From Neptunicella sp048268085 (GTDB taxonomy: Bacteria; Pseudomonadota; Gammaproteobacteria; Enterobacterales; Alteromonadaceae): a stretch of DNA of 64,000 nt. Location: contig NZ_JBLWWF010000004.1 of NCBI RefSeq assembly GCF_048268085.1, positions 1 through 64,000 of the forward strand, given 5' to 3'. Below the pieces are notes generated by a model, which saw only the letters and a program-made list of their open reading frames with translations, had not been told where the DNA came from and did no database searches. Positions 54,799 to 63,545 of this stretch are shown piece by piece (within the stretch, counting starts at the first letter, position 1; every line of letters starts with the position of its first letter). The position numbers and the translations under genes are program-made.

Positions 54799-55602
54799 AT
54801 GAAGTTTATCTCTTTTAACATTAATGGCCTACGAGCCAGACAGCACCAATTACAAGCACTAATCGACAAACATCAGCCCGACGTTATAGGTTTACAGGAA
54901 ACCAAAGTCCACAACGATATGTTCCCCCTAGAGGAAGTTGAAGCTACCGGATATAAGGTTTTCTACCATGGACAGAAAGGTCATTATGGCGTGGCTTTAC
55001 TTTGTAAACAACCGCCAGTTGATGTGCAGTACGGATTCCCAAGCGATGAAGACGATGCCCAGCGACGCATGATTATGGCAACGGTAGAAATGCCGGATGG
55101 ACAGAAAGTGCGAGTGTTAAATGGTTATTTTCCACAAGGCGAAAGTATTGATCACCCACTCAAATTTCACGCCAAAAGAAAATTCTACGCTGATTTAAAC
55201 CAATATCTATCGACTCTTGGCTCTGATGAACAAGTGATTGTGATGGGTGATGTCAACATATCTCATCAAGATTGTGATATTGGTATCGGTGAACCTAATC
55301 GTTTGCGTTGGTTAAAAACTGGAAAGTGCAGTTTTTTGCCCGAAGAACGGGAGTGGTTAGATCGTTTGTTAGCTCGCGGGTTTAAAGATAGTTTTCGTGA
55401 ATTACATCCGAATGTGGATGACCAATATAGTTGGTTTGATTATCGCTCCAAAGGTTTTGACGATAATCGTGGGCTACGCATTGATTTGATCCTTGCCACA
55501 GAAAAACTCCATACTCGTTTGGTGGATGCCGGCATTGATTATGAACTGCGCGGCATAGAAAAACCGTCAGATCACGCTCCTATTTGGGCAACCTATCAAT
55601 GA
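54799..55602 (+). CDS. xthA: Exodeoxyribonuclease III
   Basis: A 267-residue AP endonuclease/3'-5' exonuclease of base-excision repair. The metal ligand Glu34 lies in GLQETKVH, followed by NGYFPQGES, MGDVNISHQD and the C-terminal SDHAPIWA catalytic His region. It is collinear with the E. coli enzyme (268 residues). Confidence 0.97.
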   Translation: MKFISFNINGLRARQHQLQALIDKHQPDVIGLQETKVHNDMFPLEEVEATGYKVFYHGQKGHYGVALLCKQPPVDVQYGFPSDEDDAQRRMIMATVEMPDGQKVRVLNGYFPQGESIDHPLKFHAKRKFYADLNQYLSTLGSDEQVIVMGDVNISHQDCDIGIGEPNRLRWLKTGKCSFLPEEREWLDRLLARGFKDSFRELHPNVDDQYSWFDYRSKGFDDNRGLRIDLILATEKLHTRLVDAGIDYELRGIEKPSDHAPIWATYQ

Positions 55603-55632
55603 GTCATATTATCCGATTAAGTCGTTGTTAGT

Positions 55633-56277
55633 ATGGATATAATGCATAGTGTGGCCCTGCTTATATATGTTTTTGTCGTTGGTTGGGCTCTAAAAGCCTC
55701 ACCGTTACTGCAATTAGTCCAACATGGTAAGACTCAACATTTAGTTTTCGGCAGTAGTGTTTGTCTCTTTTTACTCTGGTTATTTCGTACCGGAATTTAT
55801 CCCGGTTTGAATGTGCACTTTTTGTGGTTATCAGCCTTACCCTTGGTATTAGGATTAAGGTGGGCCATTATCGCCTCCGCGATTGCCTTAATCTGTACCA
55901 CCTTAGCGGGTTTGGAAGATATATCGATGTTAGGGATTAACGGCCTGCTCGGTTGCCTGGCCCCCATCGCAATGAGCTATCTAATTTTTAGTCTATCGTT
56001 TCACAAACTGCCTCGACATTTGTTTATTTATATATTTGTATGTGCTTTTGCCGGTGGCATTATTGCGTTAGCGTTAAAAATGTTACTCATGAGTGGTTAT
56101 TATTACTTAAATGGTATTTATGATTGGCAAACCATCATGGATAACTATTTGATCCTTACACCATTGTTACTATTTCCAGAAGGCATGCTCAATGGCATGA
56201 CTATCACTCTGCTAATTATTTATTTACCCGGCTGGGTTAGCACTTTTTATGACAAACATTACTTGCATAATAAATAA
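55633..56277 (+). CDS. CbiM-like polytopic membrane protein
   Basis: A 214-residue protein with about six membrane helices. The NVHFLWLSALPLVLGLRWAI segment, the INGLLGCLAPIAMSYLI helix and the PEGMLNGMTITLLIIYLPGW end resemble proteins annotated as energy-coupling-factor (CbiM-like) permeases in related bacteria. No ATPase or EcfT partner is adjacent, so a transport role is uncertain. It starts 30 bp after xthA. Confidence 0.65.
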   Translation: MDIMHSVALLIYVFVVGWALKASPLLQLVQHGKTQHLVFGSSVCLFLLWLFRTGIYPGLNVHFLWLSALPLVLGLRWAIIASAIALICTTLAGLEDISMLGINGLLGCLAPIAMSYLIFSLSFHKLPRHLFIYIFVCAFAGGIIALALKMLLMSGYYYLNGIYDWQTIMDNYLILTPLLLFPEGMLNGMTITLLIIYLPGWVSTFYDKHYLHNK

Positions 56278-56334
56278 TCAAAACCTCTAAAGTTCTAATT
56301 TATAGCGCCGATATATTCGTTGGAGGGTAGTAAA

Positions 56335-56679
56335 ATGAATATATCGGTAAACTTTGCTTCCGATGTACCAGTTCAGCCATTTGGGCATCGGTCAGCAACA
56401 ACACAACAGGCTCAATCGTCTGATAAAGTGGCTGTGCAAGCGGCTGACGCAACAACAGACGTTAATAAGGCCAATATTGCTCGGGAAATAAACGCTCAAC
56501 CGGATGAGTTGGCTTCCAGTAAGATGGAATTACAAGCCAATAACAAGGATTATAAAATTAAAATGCTGATTGAACGCCCAGCTGGCACGACAACGTTAAA
56601 AACTGAGTTGAATTTTTACAAAAAAAATCCTCAGCAAGCCGCGTTGATGGATAAACATAATGTGGATCTTTTAGCCTAA
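56335..56679 (+). CDS. Hypothetical protein
   Basis: A 114-residue soluble protein. A low-complexity, Gln/Ala-rich N-terminal half precedes a more ordered C-terminal part (DYKIKMLIERPAGTTTLKTE). The ATG at 56335 is preceded by GGAGG (56322-56326); an upstream TTG in frame was rejected. No family is recognised. Confidence 0.6.
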   Translation: MNISVNFASDVPVQPFGHRSATTQQAQSSDKVAVQAADATTDVNKANIAREINAQPDELASSKMELQANNKDYKIKMLIERPAGTTTLKTELNFYKKNPQQAALMDKHNVDLLA

Positions 56680-56795
56680 AATTAACGGCCAAAGTTAATA
56701 TTGGTAAAAGATCCTCTTATATTACTGTTGAGACTTGCCTTAGGCATCACACAAATTCCGCAAACCATCTTGGTCACCCATTCTTTTTTTAAAAC

Positions 56796-57242
56796 CTAAA
56801 ACCACTGACGGGTAAATACCTTATCTAACTCATCAAATGCGGTTTTTAATAAACGGGCTAATTCTTTATAAGTAGGTTTGGCTTTGACTGCCTGCAATCG
56901 ACAACCTTGTGCCTGCATTTTCTGATGGATATCACGATACCAATGCACCATTGAAGGTGGTAACGCCTGATTAGCTCGATGCCCTAACCACAATAATCCT
57001 TGTAATGGCAAACTAAGTAAAAACGCAGCCGACGCCAACGCCTGAGGTAACTGTTCAACCCCAAAATAATTATATTGCAATGTGACGACCGCCACAGCCA
57101 TAGGAGGAACGACTTTAATACTGAACTTGGTCGCAGCAACCACCCGACACTCGGGAAATAACCCGTACAATTCCTTTTTTTGAGGCCATACCTGCATATA
57201 CTGCTGACCTTCTCTAAACATCATTGCCAGTGTCTGTGCCAT
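56796..57242 (-). CDS. yfbV: YfbV family protein (UPF0208)
   Basis: A 148-residue inner-membrane protein with two helices (about 42-60 and 68-86). FREGQQYMQVWPQKKEL, LPLQGLLWLGHRANQALPPSMVHWYRDI and KPTYKELARLLKTAFDELDKVF align with E. coli YfbV, which insulates the Ter macrodomain from MatP effects. It is divergent from trxB. Confidence 0.92.
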   Translation of the reverse strand: MAQTLAMMFREGQQYMQVWPQKKELYGLFPECRVVAATKFSIKVVPPMAVAVVTLQYNYFGVEQLPQALASAAFLLSLPLQGLLWLGHRANQALPPSMVHWYRDIHQKMQAQGCRLQAVKAKPTYKELARLLKTAFDELDKVFTRQWF

Positions 57243-57479
57243 AACAACAACTCCTCTTTCGATATGACTAAGATTACCTTTTAATCACCTATATCGCTAA
57301 TTTAAATTAGACTTTAATTATGACTATTAGTTACAAAACATATCCAATTAACACCAAAATCATGCAGATTAATTTTAAGATAAACTTGAAATACAACAAT
57401 TTGCGCCCATTTATTCAAAACATTACATTGTGTGCTTATCATGTAAGCCGCTGTTACTCATAAATTGATGGAGTTTTTC

Positions 57480-58430
57480 ATGTCCGAATCAAGACATTGT
57501 CGTCTACTTATTTTGGGCTCAGGCCCTGCTGGTTACGCCGCTGCCGTTTATGCCGCCCGAGCCAATTTAAACCCGGTGTTATTAACCGGGATCCAGCAAG
57601 GCGGCCAATTGACCACCACCACAGAAGTTGAAAACTGGCCTGGTGATCCGGAAGGCTTAACTGGCCCGGATTTAATGGTTCGTATGCAAAAACACGCTGA
57701 AAAATTTAACACCGAAATTATATTCGATCACATTAATAAAACTGATTTTAGCCAGCGCCCTTTCACGTTAACCGGTGACAATGGCACCTATACCTGTGAT
57801 GCATTAATTATCGCGACAGGGGCATCGGCCAAGTATTTAGGCATGGAAAGTGAACAAGCCTTTATGGGTAAAGGTGTTTCAGCCTGTGCAACTTGTGATG
57901 GATTTTTCTATCGCAACCAGAAAGTCGCCGTTGTCGGTGGTGGTAATACTGCTGTGGAAGAAGCCCTGTACCTTTCCAACATCGCCTCTGAAGTTCACGT
58001 TATCCATCGTCGTGATAGCTTCCGCAGTGAAAAAATTCTAGTCGATCGTTTAATGGATAAAGCCCAAAACGGTAATGTAACGTTGCACCTGAACCGCACG
58101 CTTGATGAAGTCATGGGCGACGAAATGGGCGTGACTAAAATTCGCATCAAAGATACCCAGTCTGATAGCACTGAAGAAGTTGATATTATGGGCTTGTTTA
58201 TTGCCATTGGACACCAACCCAACACAGCAATTTTTGAAGGTCAGCTTGAGATGCAAGATGGCTATATCAAAGTGCAAAGTGGTTCTGAAGGAAATGCTAC
58301 TCAAACCAGCGTAAAAGGTGTTTTTGCTGCGGGTGATGTATCCGACCACATTTATCGCCAAGCAATAACCTCAGCGGGCACCGGTTGTATGGCCGCATTG
58401 GATGCCGAAAAATATCTTGATGCTTTATAG
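57480..58430 (+). CDS. trxB: Thioredoxin reductase
   Basis: A 316-residue NADPH-dependent flavoenzyme. FAD loop GSGPAGYAAAVYAAR, redox pair CATC (in SACATCDGFF, near residue 137), and NADPH loop VGGGNTAVEEA are present. The ATG at 57480 has GGAG (57470-57473) 6 bp upstream and gives the usual start; TTG/ATG codons upstream (57465, 57468) were rejected. It reduces thioredoxin, which in turn serves NrdA. Confidence 0.97.
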   Translation: MSESRHCRLLILGSGPAGYAAAVYAARANLNPVLLTGIQQGGQLTTTTEVENWPGDPEGLTGPDLMVRMQKHAEKFNTEIIFDHINKTDFSQRPFTLTGDNGTYTCDALIIATGASAKYLGMESEQAFMGKGVSACATCDGFFYRNQKVAVVGGGNTAVEEALYLSNIASEVHVIHRRDSFRSEKILVDRLMDKAQNGNVTLHLNRTLDEVMGDEMGVTKIRIKDTQSDSTEEVDIMGLFIAIGHQPNTAIFEGQLEMQDGYIKVQSGSEGNATQTSVKGVFAAGDVSDHIYRQAITSAGTGCMAALDAEKYLDAL

Positions 58431-58440
58431 TAAGATAATG

Positions 58441-58470
58441 ATATAAAGGCCTCTTTTGAGGCCTTTATAT
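58441..58470 (+). terminator. Hairpin between trxB and aat
   Basis: Perfect 13-bp stem (58441-58453 with 58458-58470) with a TTTT loop, directly after trxB. The descending arm GAGGCCTTTATAT has only a short T-run, so it may terminate incompletely. Confidence 0.65.
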
Positions 58471-58478
58471 TCTTCTCC

Positions 58479-59189
58479 ATGTCCTTAGTTCTGACCAAAA
58501 TAAATCAACAATTAACCTTCCCGGACGTGGAAATGGCACTGGATGAGCCTGATGGTTTATTAGCATTTGGAGGGGATCTATCCATAGCCCGGCTTTTATT
58601 AGCCTATCAAAGCGGCATTTTCCCTTGGTTTAGTCAAAATGAACCCATTATGTGGTGGTCTCCCTCACAAAGAGGCGTTTTACCTTTAAGCGACTTTCAT
58701 TGCTCCAAAAGTCTTAAAAAATTAATCCGCAAAAATCACTATCGGATTAGTTTAAATCAGGATTTTGAACAAGTTATTCAATTGTGCGCCAATATTCCAA
58801 GAATGGATAATGGTACCTGGATCACCAATTCAATGATTCAAGCCTATCAGCGACTCCACCACCATGGTCATGCACATTCCATTGAAGTCTGGCAGCAAAA
58901 TGAATTAGTGGGTGGTTTATATGGAGTGTCTGTTGGACGGGTGTTTTGTGGTGAATCCATGTTTCATCTCCACGCTAACTGCTCAAAACTGGCAATGTTT
59001 TGGTTAGTGCACTATTTACAACTACATCAATTTGATTTTATTGACTGTCAAATGGTTACCCCGCATTTGGCAACCATGGGGGTCATCGCTATGCCACGTA
59101 AACAGTTTATTGACGCCCTGAATTTGTCAGTCAATCGTCAGGATACCTTGCCTGATGATATATGGAGTGCAAAAGTACTCAATGGCTAA
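58479..59189 (+). CDS. aat: Leucyl/phenylalanyl-tRNA--protein transferase
   Basis: A 236-residue transferase that adds Leu or Phe to N-terminal Arg or Lys, making an N-degron for ClpS-ClpAP. GLLAFGGDLSIARLLLAY, GIFPWFSQNEPIMWWSPSQR and GGLYGVSVGRVFCGESMFH are diagnostic. It overlaps bpt by 8 bp. Confidence 0.97.
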   Translation: MSLVLTKINQQLTFPDVEMALDEPDGLLAFGGDLSIARLLLAYQSGIFPWFSQNEPIMWWSPSQRGVLPLSDFHCSKSLKKLIRKNHYRISLNQDFEQVIQLCANIPRMDNGTWITNSMIQAYQRLHHHGHAHSIEVWQQNELVGGLYGVSVGRVFCGESMFHLHANCSKLAMFWLVHYLQLHQFDFIDCQMVTPHLATMGVIAMPRKQFIDALNLSVNRQDTLPDDIWSAKVLNG

Positions 59190-59889
59190 TATGAAATTCG
59201 GCATTACTCAAGTTTTTCAATGTGCTTATTTACCCGATCAGCAAGAGCGATTGATCGTATTAGCAGAGCAATCCGCAGAACTTCAACAACCCTATGAAAA
59301 ATTACTCAATTCCGGTTTTAGGCGCAGCGGTGAGCAAATATATCGTCCACATTGTATAAATTGCCAAGCATGTCAGTCATTACGTATCCCCGTTGACGCA
59401 TTCAAACCATCGCGTAGCCAAAAGCGCATTATGAATAAAAACCAAGATATAAAAATAGTCATCAATCGCATCGAACAAGATAACTATTACGCTCTCTACC
59501 AACGCTATATTAATCAACGCCATCATGACGGCAGTATGTTTCCGCCTAATAAAGAACAGTATGAAAGCTTTCTAACTCAAGATGTTGCCAAGCAATTGTT
59601 TATTGAACTGTGGCTGGATAATCAACTGGTTACTGTAGCTGTCACCGATGAAGTATCTAATGCGCTATCCGCGCTATATACATTTTATGCACCAGAATTA
59701 GATGAACGTTCACTTGGCACTTATGCCATACTATGCCAGATTAAGCAGGCCAAGATGCTCGGGAAACCCTATCTTTATCTTGGCTACCAAATTGATGCCT
59801 GCTCAAAAATGAACTATAAGGCGAAATATTACCCACATCAGCGCTTTATCGACAATAAATGGCTGGATTTCGTAAAAAATACAGACTAA
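59182..59889 (+). CDS. bpt: Aspartate/glutamate leucyltransferase Bpt
   Basis: A 235-residue transferase of the ATE1/Bpt group, which adds Leu to N-terminal Asp or Glu. The N-terminal Cys pair and basic CINCQACQSLRIPVDAFKPS region and SLGTYAILCQIKQAKMLGKP / YLGYQIDACSKMNYKAKY are typical. ATG codons at 59182 and 59191 are both possible; an earlier in-frame start lies deep in aat and was rejected. E. coli lacks this gene. Confidence 0.94.
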   Translation: MANMKFGITQVFQCAYLPDQQERLIVLAEQSAELQQPYEKLLNSGFRRSGEQIYRPHCINCQACQSLRIPVDAFKPSRSQKRIMNKNQDIKIVINRIEQDNYYALYQRYINQRHHDGSMFPPNKEQYESFLTQDVAKQLFIELWLDNQLVTVAVTDEVSNALSALYTFYAPELDERSLGTYAILCQIKQAKMLGKPYLYLGYQIDACSKMNYKAKYYPHQRFIDNKWLDFVKNTD

Positions 59890-59901
59890 TGCTTTACTCT
59901 T

Positions 59902-59935
59902 AGCCGTTTATTGGGCAAAATCTGCGCGGCTTTTT
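59902..59935 (+). terminator. Weak terminator after bpt
   Basis: A short AGCCG/CGGCT stem (59902-59906 with 59927-59931) with a 20-nt loop, followed by T5. The stem is short, so the call is tentative. Confidence 0.35.
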
Positions 59936-60013
59936 ATCATTGATCAAAACGTAACGTTATTCAGCAAAAATATATGATTGAGCGTTACTTTAAAACAGAG
60001 GTTTTTTAACTAG

Positions 60014-60232
60014 ATGGCGAAAGAAGATTGTATTGAAATGGAAGGTACTGTTCAGGATACCCTTCCAAATACTATGTTTCGAGTTGAACTTGAAAATGGT
60101 CACGTTGTAACTGCACATATTTCCGGCAAAATGCGCAAAAACTATATCCGTATTCTGACTGGTGACAAAGTGACCGTTGAAATGACGCCATACGATTTAT
60201 CTAAAGGTCGGATTATTTATCGCGCCAGATAG
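60014..60232 (+). CDS. infA: Translation initiation factor IF-1
   Basis: A 72-residue OB-fold protein, MAKEDCIEMEGTVQDTLPN to the end typical of IF-1. It binds the ribosomal A site and helps IF-2 and IF-3. Its location between the N-degron transferase genes and clpA is conserved in gammaproteobacteria. Confidence 0.98.
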   Translation: MAKEDCIEMEGTVQDTLPNTMFRVELENGHVVTAHISGKMRKNYIRILTGDKVTVEMTPYDLSKGRIIYRAR

Positions 60233-60269
60233 TGCTGTTTAAGCTTAATATAACCAAGCTTGGTACCAA

Positions 60270-60299
60270 CAAAAAACCCAACTATAAAGTTGGGTTTTT
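60270..60299. terminator. Bidirectional terminator infA/clpA
   Basis: Perfect 13-bp stem AAAAAACCCAACT/AGTTGGGTTTTTT with an ATAA loop; T6 on both strands, between convergent genes. Confidence 0.88.
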
Positions 60300-60319
60300 T
60301 AGTATCTGTATTTGAGACG

Positions 60320-62596
60320 TTATTTCACTTTCTCTTTTTGCACCTGGTATTTGAAGTCAAGCTGATCATCTTTAACATCAATCACCACATCTCCCCCTTG
60401 AGCTAACTCACCAAATAATAGTTCATTAGCTAATGGTTTTTTGACTTGCTCTTGAATCATACGGGCCATTGGTCTGGCTCCCATACTCTTATCATAGCCT
60501 TTTTCAGCTAACCAAAGGCGAGCGGCATTGCTCACTTCGAGAGACACGCCTTTCGCATCCAGTTGAGCTTGCAATTCAACCACAAACTTATCAACCACTT
60601 GCAAGATAACCTCATTATCCAGATGATTAAACCAGACGATGCCGTCGAGACGATTACGAAACTCAGGAGTAAACACTTTATTGATTTCACCAAGCGCATC
60701 ATGGCTGTGATCCTGCTGTTTGAAACCAATAGATTTGCGAATAGTTTCAAGTACCCCGGCATTGGTTGTCATTACTAACACAATGTTCCTAAAGTCCACT
60801 TTGCGGCCATTATTATCGGTTAGGGTACCGTGATCCATTACTTGCAATAAAATGTTGTAGATGTCGCTATGGGCCTTCTCAATCTCATCTAACAATACTA
60901 CGGAATAAGGGTTTTTGATTACCGCATCGGTTAGCATACCACCTTGTTCAAATCCCACATATCCGGGAGGAGCGCCAATTAAACGACTGACCGCATGCCG
61001 CTCCATATATTCGGACATATCAAAACGAACCAGTTCAACTCCCATTATTTTGGCTAATTGTTGGGTCACTTCTGTTTTACCTACCCCGGTTGGGCCGGCA
61101 AACAGGAAGCTACCAATGGGTTTTTGTTCATTACCCAAACCAGAACGTGATAAGCGGATTGCATTAGTTAATGTATCGATAGCCTCATCTTGCCCAAATA
61201 CCACCATTTTAAGATGGCGATCCAGGGTTTTGAGTACTTCTTTGTCAGAAGCGGAAACGGATTTTTCCGGAATACGGGCAATTTTGGCAATGATATGTTC
61301 AATATCGGCCACGCTAATGGTTTTCTTGCGCTTCGAGACAGGCAATAAACGTTGACTAGCTCCCGCCTCGTCCATTACATCAATAGCCTTATCCGGTAAA
61401 TGCCGTTCATTAATGTATTTAGCCGATAATTCTGCCGCAGCCTTGATCGCCTGACGAGTAAAACGCACGCTATGATGTTCTTCATAGCGACTTTTTAAAC
61501 CCAGCAAGATTTTAGTGGTATCTTCCACACTGGGTTCAACAATATCGACCTTCTGGAAGCGACGCGCCAGCGCCCTATCCTTCTCAAAAATACTTTGATA
61601 TTCCTGATAAGTAGTAGAGCCAATACAACGCAACTCGCCACTGGATAGCTTGGGTTTTAATAAATTAGAGGCATCCATTACCCCTCCGGAAGCAGCCCCG
61701 GCTCCAATAATGGTATGGATCTCATCGATAAATAAAATCGCGTCCGGATCTTTTTCCAGTTCGTGTAATATCGCTTTTAAACGTTTTTCAAAGTCACCAC
61801 GATATTTAGTGCCCGCTAATAAACTGCCTAAATCCAACGAATATACGGTGGCGTTCTCGATTACCTCGGGAACATCTTTTTGTACAATCCGGTACGCGAG
61901 TCCTTCAGCTATAGCGGTTTTACCCACTCCAGCTTCACCCACTAGCAAAGGATTATTTTTGCGACGACGACATAGTATCTGAATAGTACGTTCAACTTCG
62001 CCATCCCGGCCAATCAGAGGATCAATCTTTCCTTGTTCAGCCATCAAATTAAGATTACTGGAATAGCGTTCCAGCACACTGGTACGATCATCACCATCGC
62101 CAGATTCTTGTTCGGTTTCAATTTGAGCTGGGCGGTCTTCTTCGCTCTTGGACACACCATGAGAAATAAAATTGACCACATCCAATCGGGTTACATCGGA
62201 CTTTTTCAGAATATATACCGCTTGAGATTCCTGTTCAGAAAAAATAGCCACTAACACATTAGCACCCGTTACTTCTTCTTTACCGGACGACTGCACGTGA
62301 AAAACAGCTCGCTGTAATACTCGTTGAAAACCTAAGGTAGGCTGAGTTTCTCGCTCGTTACTTTGCTCTTCTAAAATAATTGGTGTGGTGTCTTTTACAA
62401 AATCTTCTAATTCATTCTTAATACTTTGTATATTGGCTCCACAGGCTTGCAACGCTTCACAGGCCGAAGCATTGCCTAACAAGGCCAGCAACAGGTGCTC
62501 TACGGTCATAAATTCATGCTTATGCTCCCGAGCAAAGATAAAGGCTTCATTCAGGGTTTGTTCCAGATCTTTATTTAACATCTGTTGGATCCTCAT
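60320..62596 (-). CDS. clpA: ATP-dependent Clp protease ATP-binding subunit ClpA
   Basis: A 758-residue AAA+ unfoldase partner of ClpP. The N-domain (about 1-145) binds ClpS. The first ATPase has Walker A GEAGVGKTAIAEG, the second GPTGVGKTEVTQQ. The IGF loop (KSIGFKQQD, near residue 615) docks ClpP. No clpP lies in the window. It is transcribed after clpS with a 140-bp gap. Confidence 0.98.
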   Translation of the reverse strand: MRIQQMLNKDLEQTLNEAFIFAREHKHEFMTVEHLLLALLGNASACEALQACGANIQSIKNELEDFVKDTTPIILEEQSNERETQPTLGFQRVLQRAVFHVQSSGKEEVTGANVLVAIFSEQESQAVYILKKSDVTRLDVVNFISHGVSKSEEDRPAQIETEQESGDGDDRTSVLERYSSNLNLMAEQGKIDPLIGRDGEVERTIQILCRRRKNNPLLVGEAGVGKTAIAEGLAYRIVQKDVPEVIENATVYSLDLGSLLAGTKYRGDFEKRLKAILHELEKDPDAILFIDEIHTIIGAGAASGGVMDASNLLKPKLSSGELRCIGSTTYQEYQSIFEKDRALARRFQKVDIVEPSVEDTTKILLGLKSRYEEHHSVRFTRQAIKAAAELSAKYINERHLPDKAIDVMDEAGASQRLLPVSKRKKTISVADIEHIIAKIARIPEKSVSASDKEVLKTLDRHLKMVVFGQDEAIDTLTNAIRLSRSGLGNEQKPIGSFLFAGPTGVGKTEVTQQLAKIMGVELVRFDMSEYMERHAVSRLIGAPPGYVGFEQGGMLTDAVIKNPYSVVLLDEIEKAHSDIYNILLQVMDHGTLTDNNGRKVDFRNIVLVMTTNAGVLETIRKSIGFKQQDHSHDALGEINKVFTPEFRNRLDGIVWFNHLDNEVILQVVDKFVVELQAQLDAKGVSLEVSNAARLWLAEKGYDKSMGARPMARMIQEQVKKPLANELLFGELAQGGDVVIDVKDDQLDFKYQVQKEKVK

Positions 62597-62736
62597 ACTG
62601 CGTCATTATTCAGTTCAGGCCAATGATCGTACTGTTTTAACTATCAATATCGTGATCAACTTTATCAATCACCTATCAGTTAACAGCATCCTATTGCTAA
62701 ACCATCGCATGAATACTTCTATTCTATATGTCCAGT

Positions 62737-63057
62737 TTACGCCTGTTCCAATGAACACATCAATGGATGTTGATGTTTACGCGCGTACTGATTAACTTGC
62801 ATCACTTTTGTTTCTGCCACTTCTGCACTATATACGCCACATACGGCTTTACCTTCATAATGCACAGTCAGCATAACTTGATTCGCTTTTTCAATATTCA
62901 TATTAAAAAAACTCACCAATATCTCGACGACAAAATCCATTGGGGTGTAATCGTCATTATTTAGCATCACTTTATACATTGGCGGCGGTTGTATTTTTTT
63001 CTTAACCGCATCCAGCTGTTTTTCGTGGCTTATTCCTACTGCATTCACTTCTTTCAT
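62737..63057 (-). CDS. clpS: Clp protease adaptor ClpS
   Basis: A 106-residue adaptor that hands N-degron substrates to ClpA. PPMYKVMLNNDDYTPMDFVV contains the acidic Asn-Asp pair that grips the alpha-amino group, and HYEGKAVCGVYSAEVAETK is conserved. It is divergent from cspD. Confidence 0.97.
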   Translation of the reverse strand: MKEVNAVGISHEKQLDAVKKKIQPPPMYKVMLNNDDYTPMDFVVEILVSFFNMNIEKANQVMLTVHYEGKAVCGVYSAEVAETKVMQVNQYARKHQHPLMCSLEQA

Positions 63058-63264
63058 AAAATAATAGCTGTTGGGGTCTACTTTAACCCTATTTATACCG
63101 CGAAAGTGACTATTTAATAAAATAATTAAATTAGACTTGACACATTTAGGTTAAAAAACCTACAGTTTTAGGGAACATTTGGATTTCTCCAGATGTTTAT
63201 GTCCCAATTAACAATATTGGGACAAGCAAGAGATAGTTCAAGGGATTACAGAGGAAACAGAAGT

Positions 63265-63477
63265 ATGGCAGTTGGCAAAGTCAAGTGGTTCAACAATGCA
63301 AAGGGTTTCGGTTTTATTGTACCTGATGATGGTGGTGAAGACGTGTTTGCACATTATTCAACTATTCAAATGGATGGATATCGCTCCCTTAAAGCAGGTC
63401 AGGAAGTTAATTTTGAGGTAGAAGCCGGACCTAAAGGTTTGCATGCAGCAAACATATCCGCAGAACCCCAACAATAA
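63265..63477 (+). CDS. cspD: Cold-shock-domain protein CspD
   Basis: A 70-residue cold-shock protein. RNP1 KGFGFIV and RNP2 DVFAHYS are both present. The frame is open 24 codons upstream, but the ATG at 63265 follows GAGG (63251-63254) and gives the family start MAVGKVKWFNNAKGFGF. Position beside clpS matches E. coli cspD, a stationary-phase replication inhibitor. Confidence 0.94.
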   Translation: MAVGKVKWFNNAKGFGFIVPDDGGEDVFAHYSTIQMDGYRSLKAGQEVNFEVEAGPKGLHAANISAEPQQ

Positions 63478-63491
63478 ATCATATAAACAAT

Positions 63492-63523
63492 AAAAAAGCA
63501 GATGATAATTCATCTGCTTTTTT
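63492..63523. terminator. Bidirectional terminator cspD/icd
   Basis: Perfect 14-bp stem AAAAAAGCAGATGA/TCATCTGCTTTTTT with a TAAT loop; T8 on the plus strand. It lies between convergent genes. Confidence 0.88.
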
Positions 63524-63545
63524 TTATGGTCAAAGAATAATAATT

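Noticed and set aside
63193..63264. 24-residue extension of CspD
   Set aside because: Cold-shock proteins begin at MAVGKVKWFN; the ATG at 63265 has its own ribosome site.
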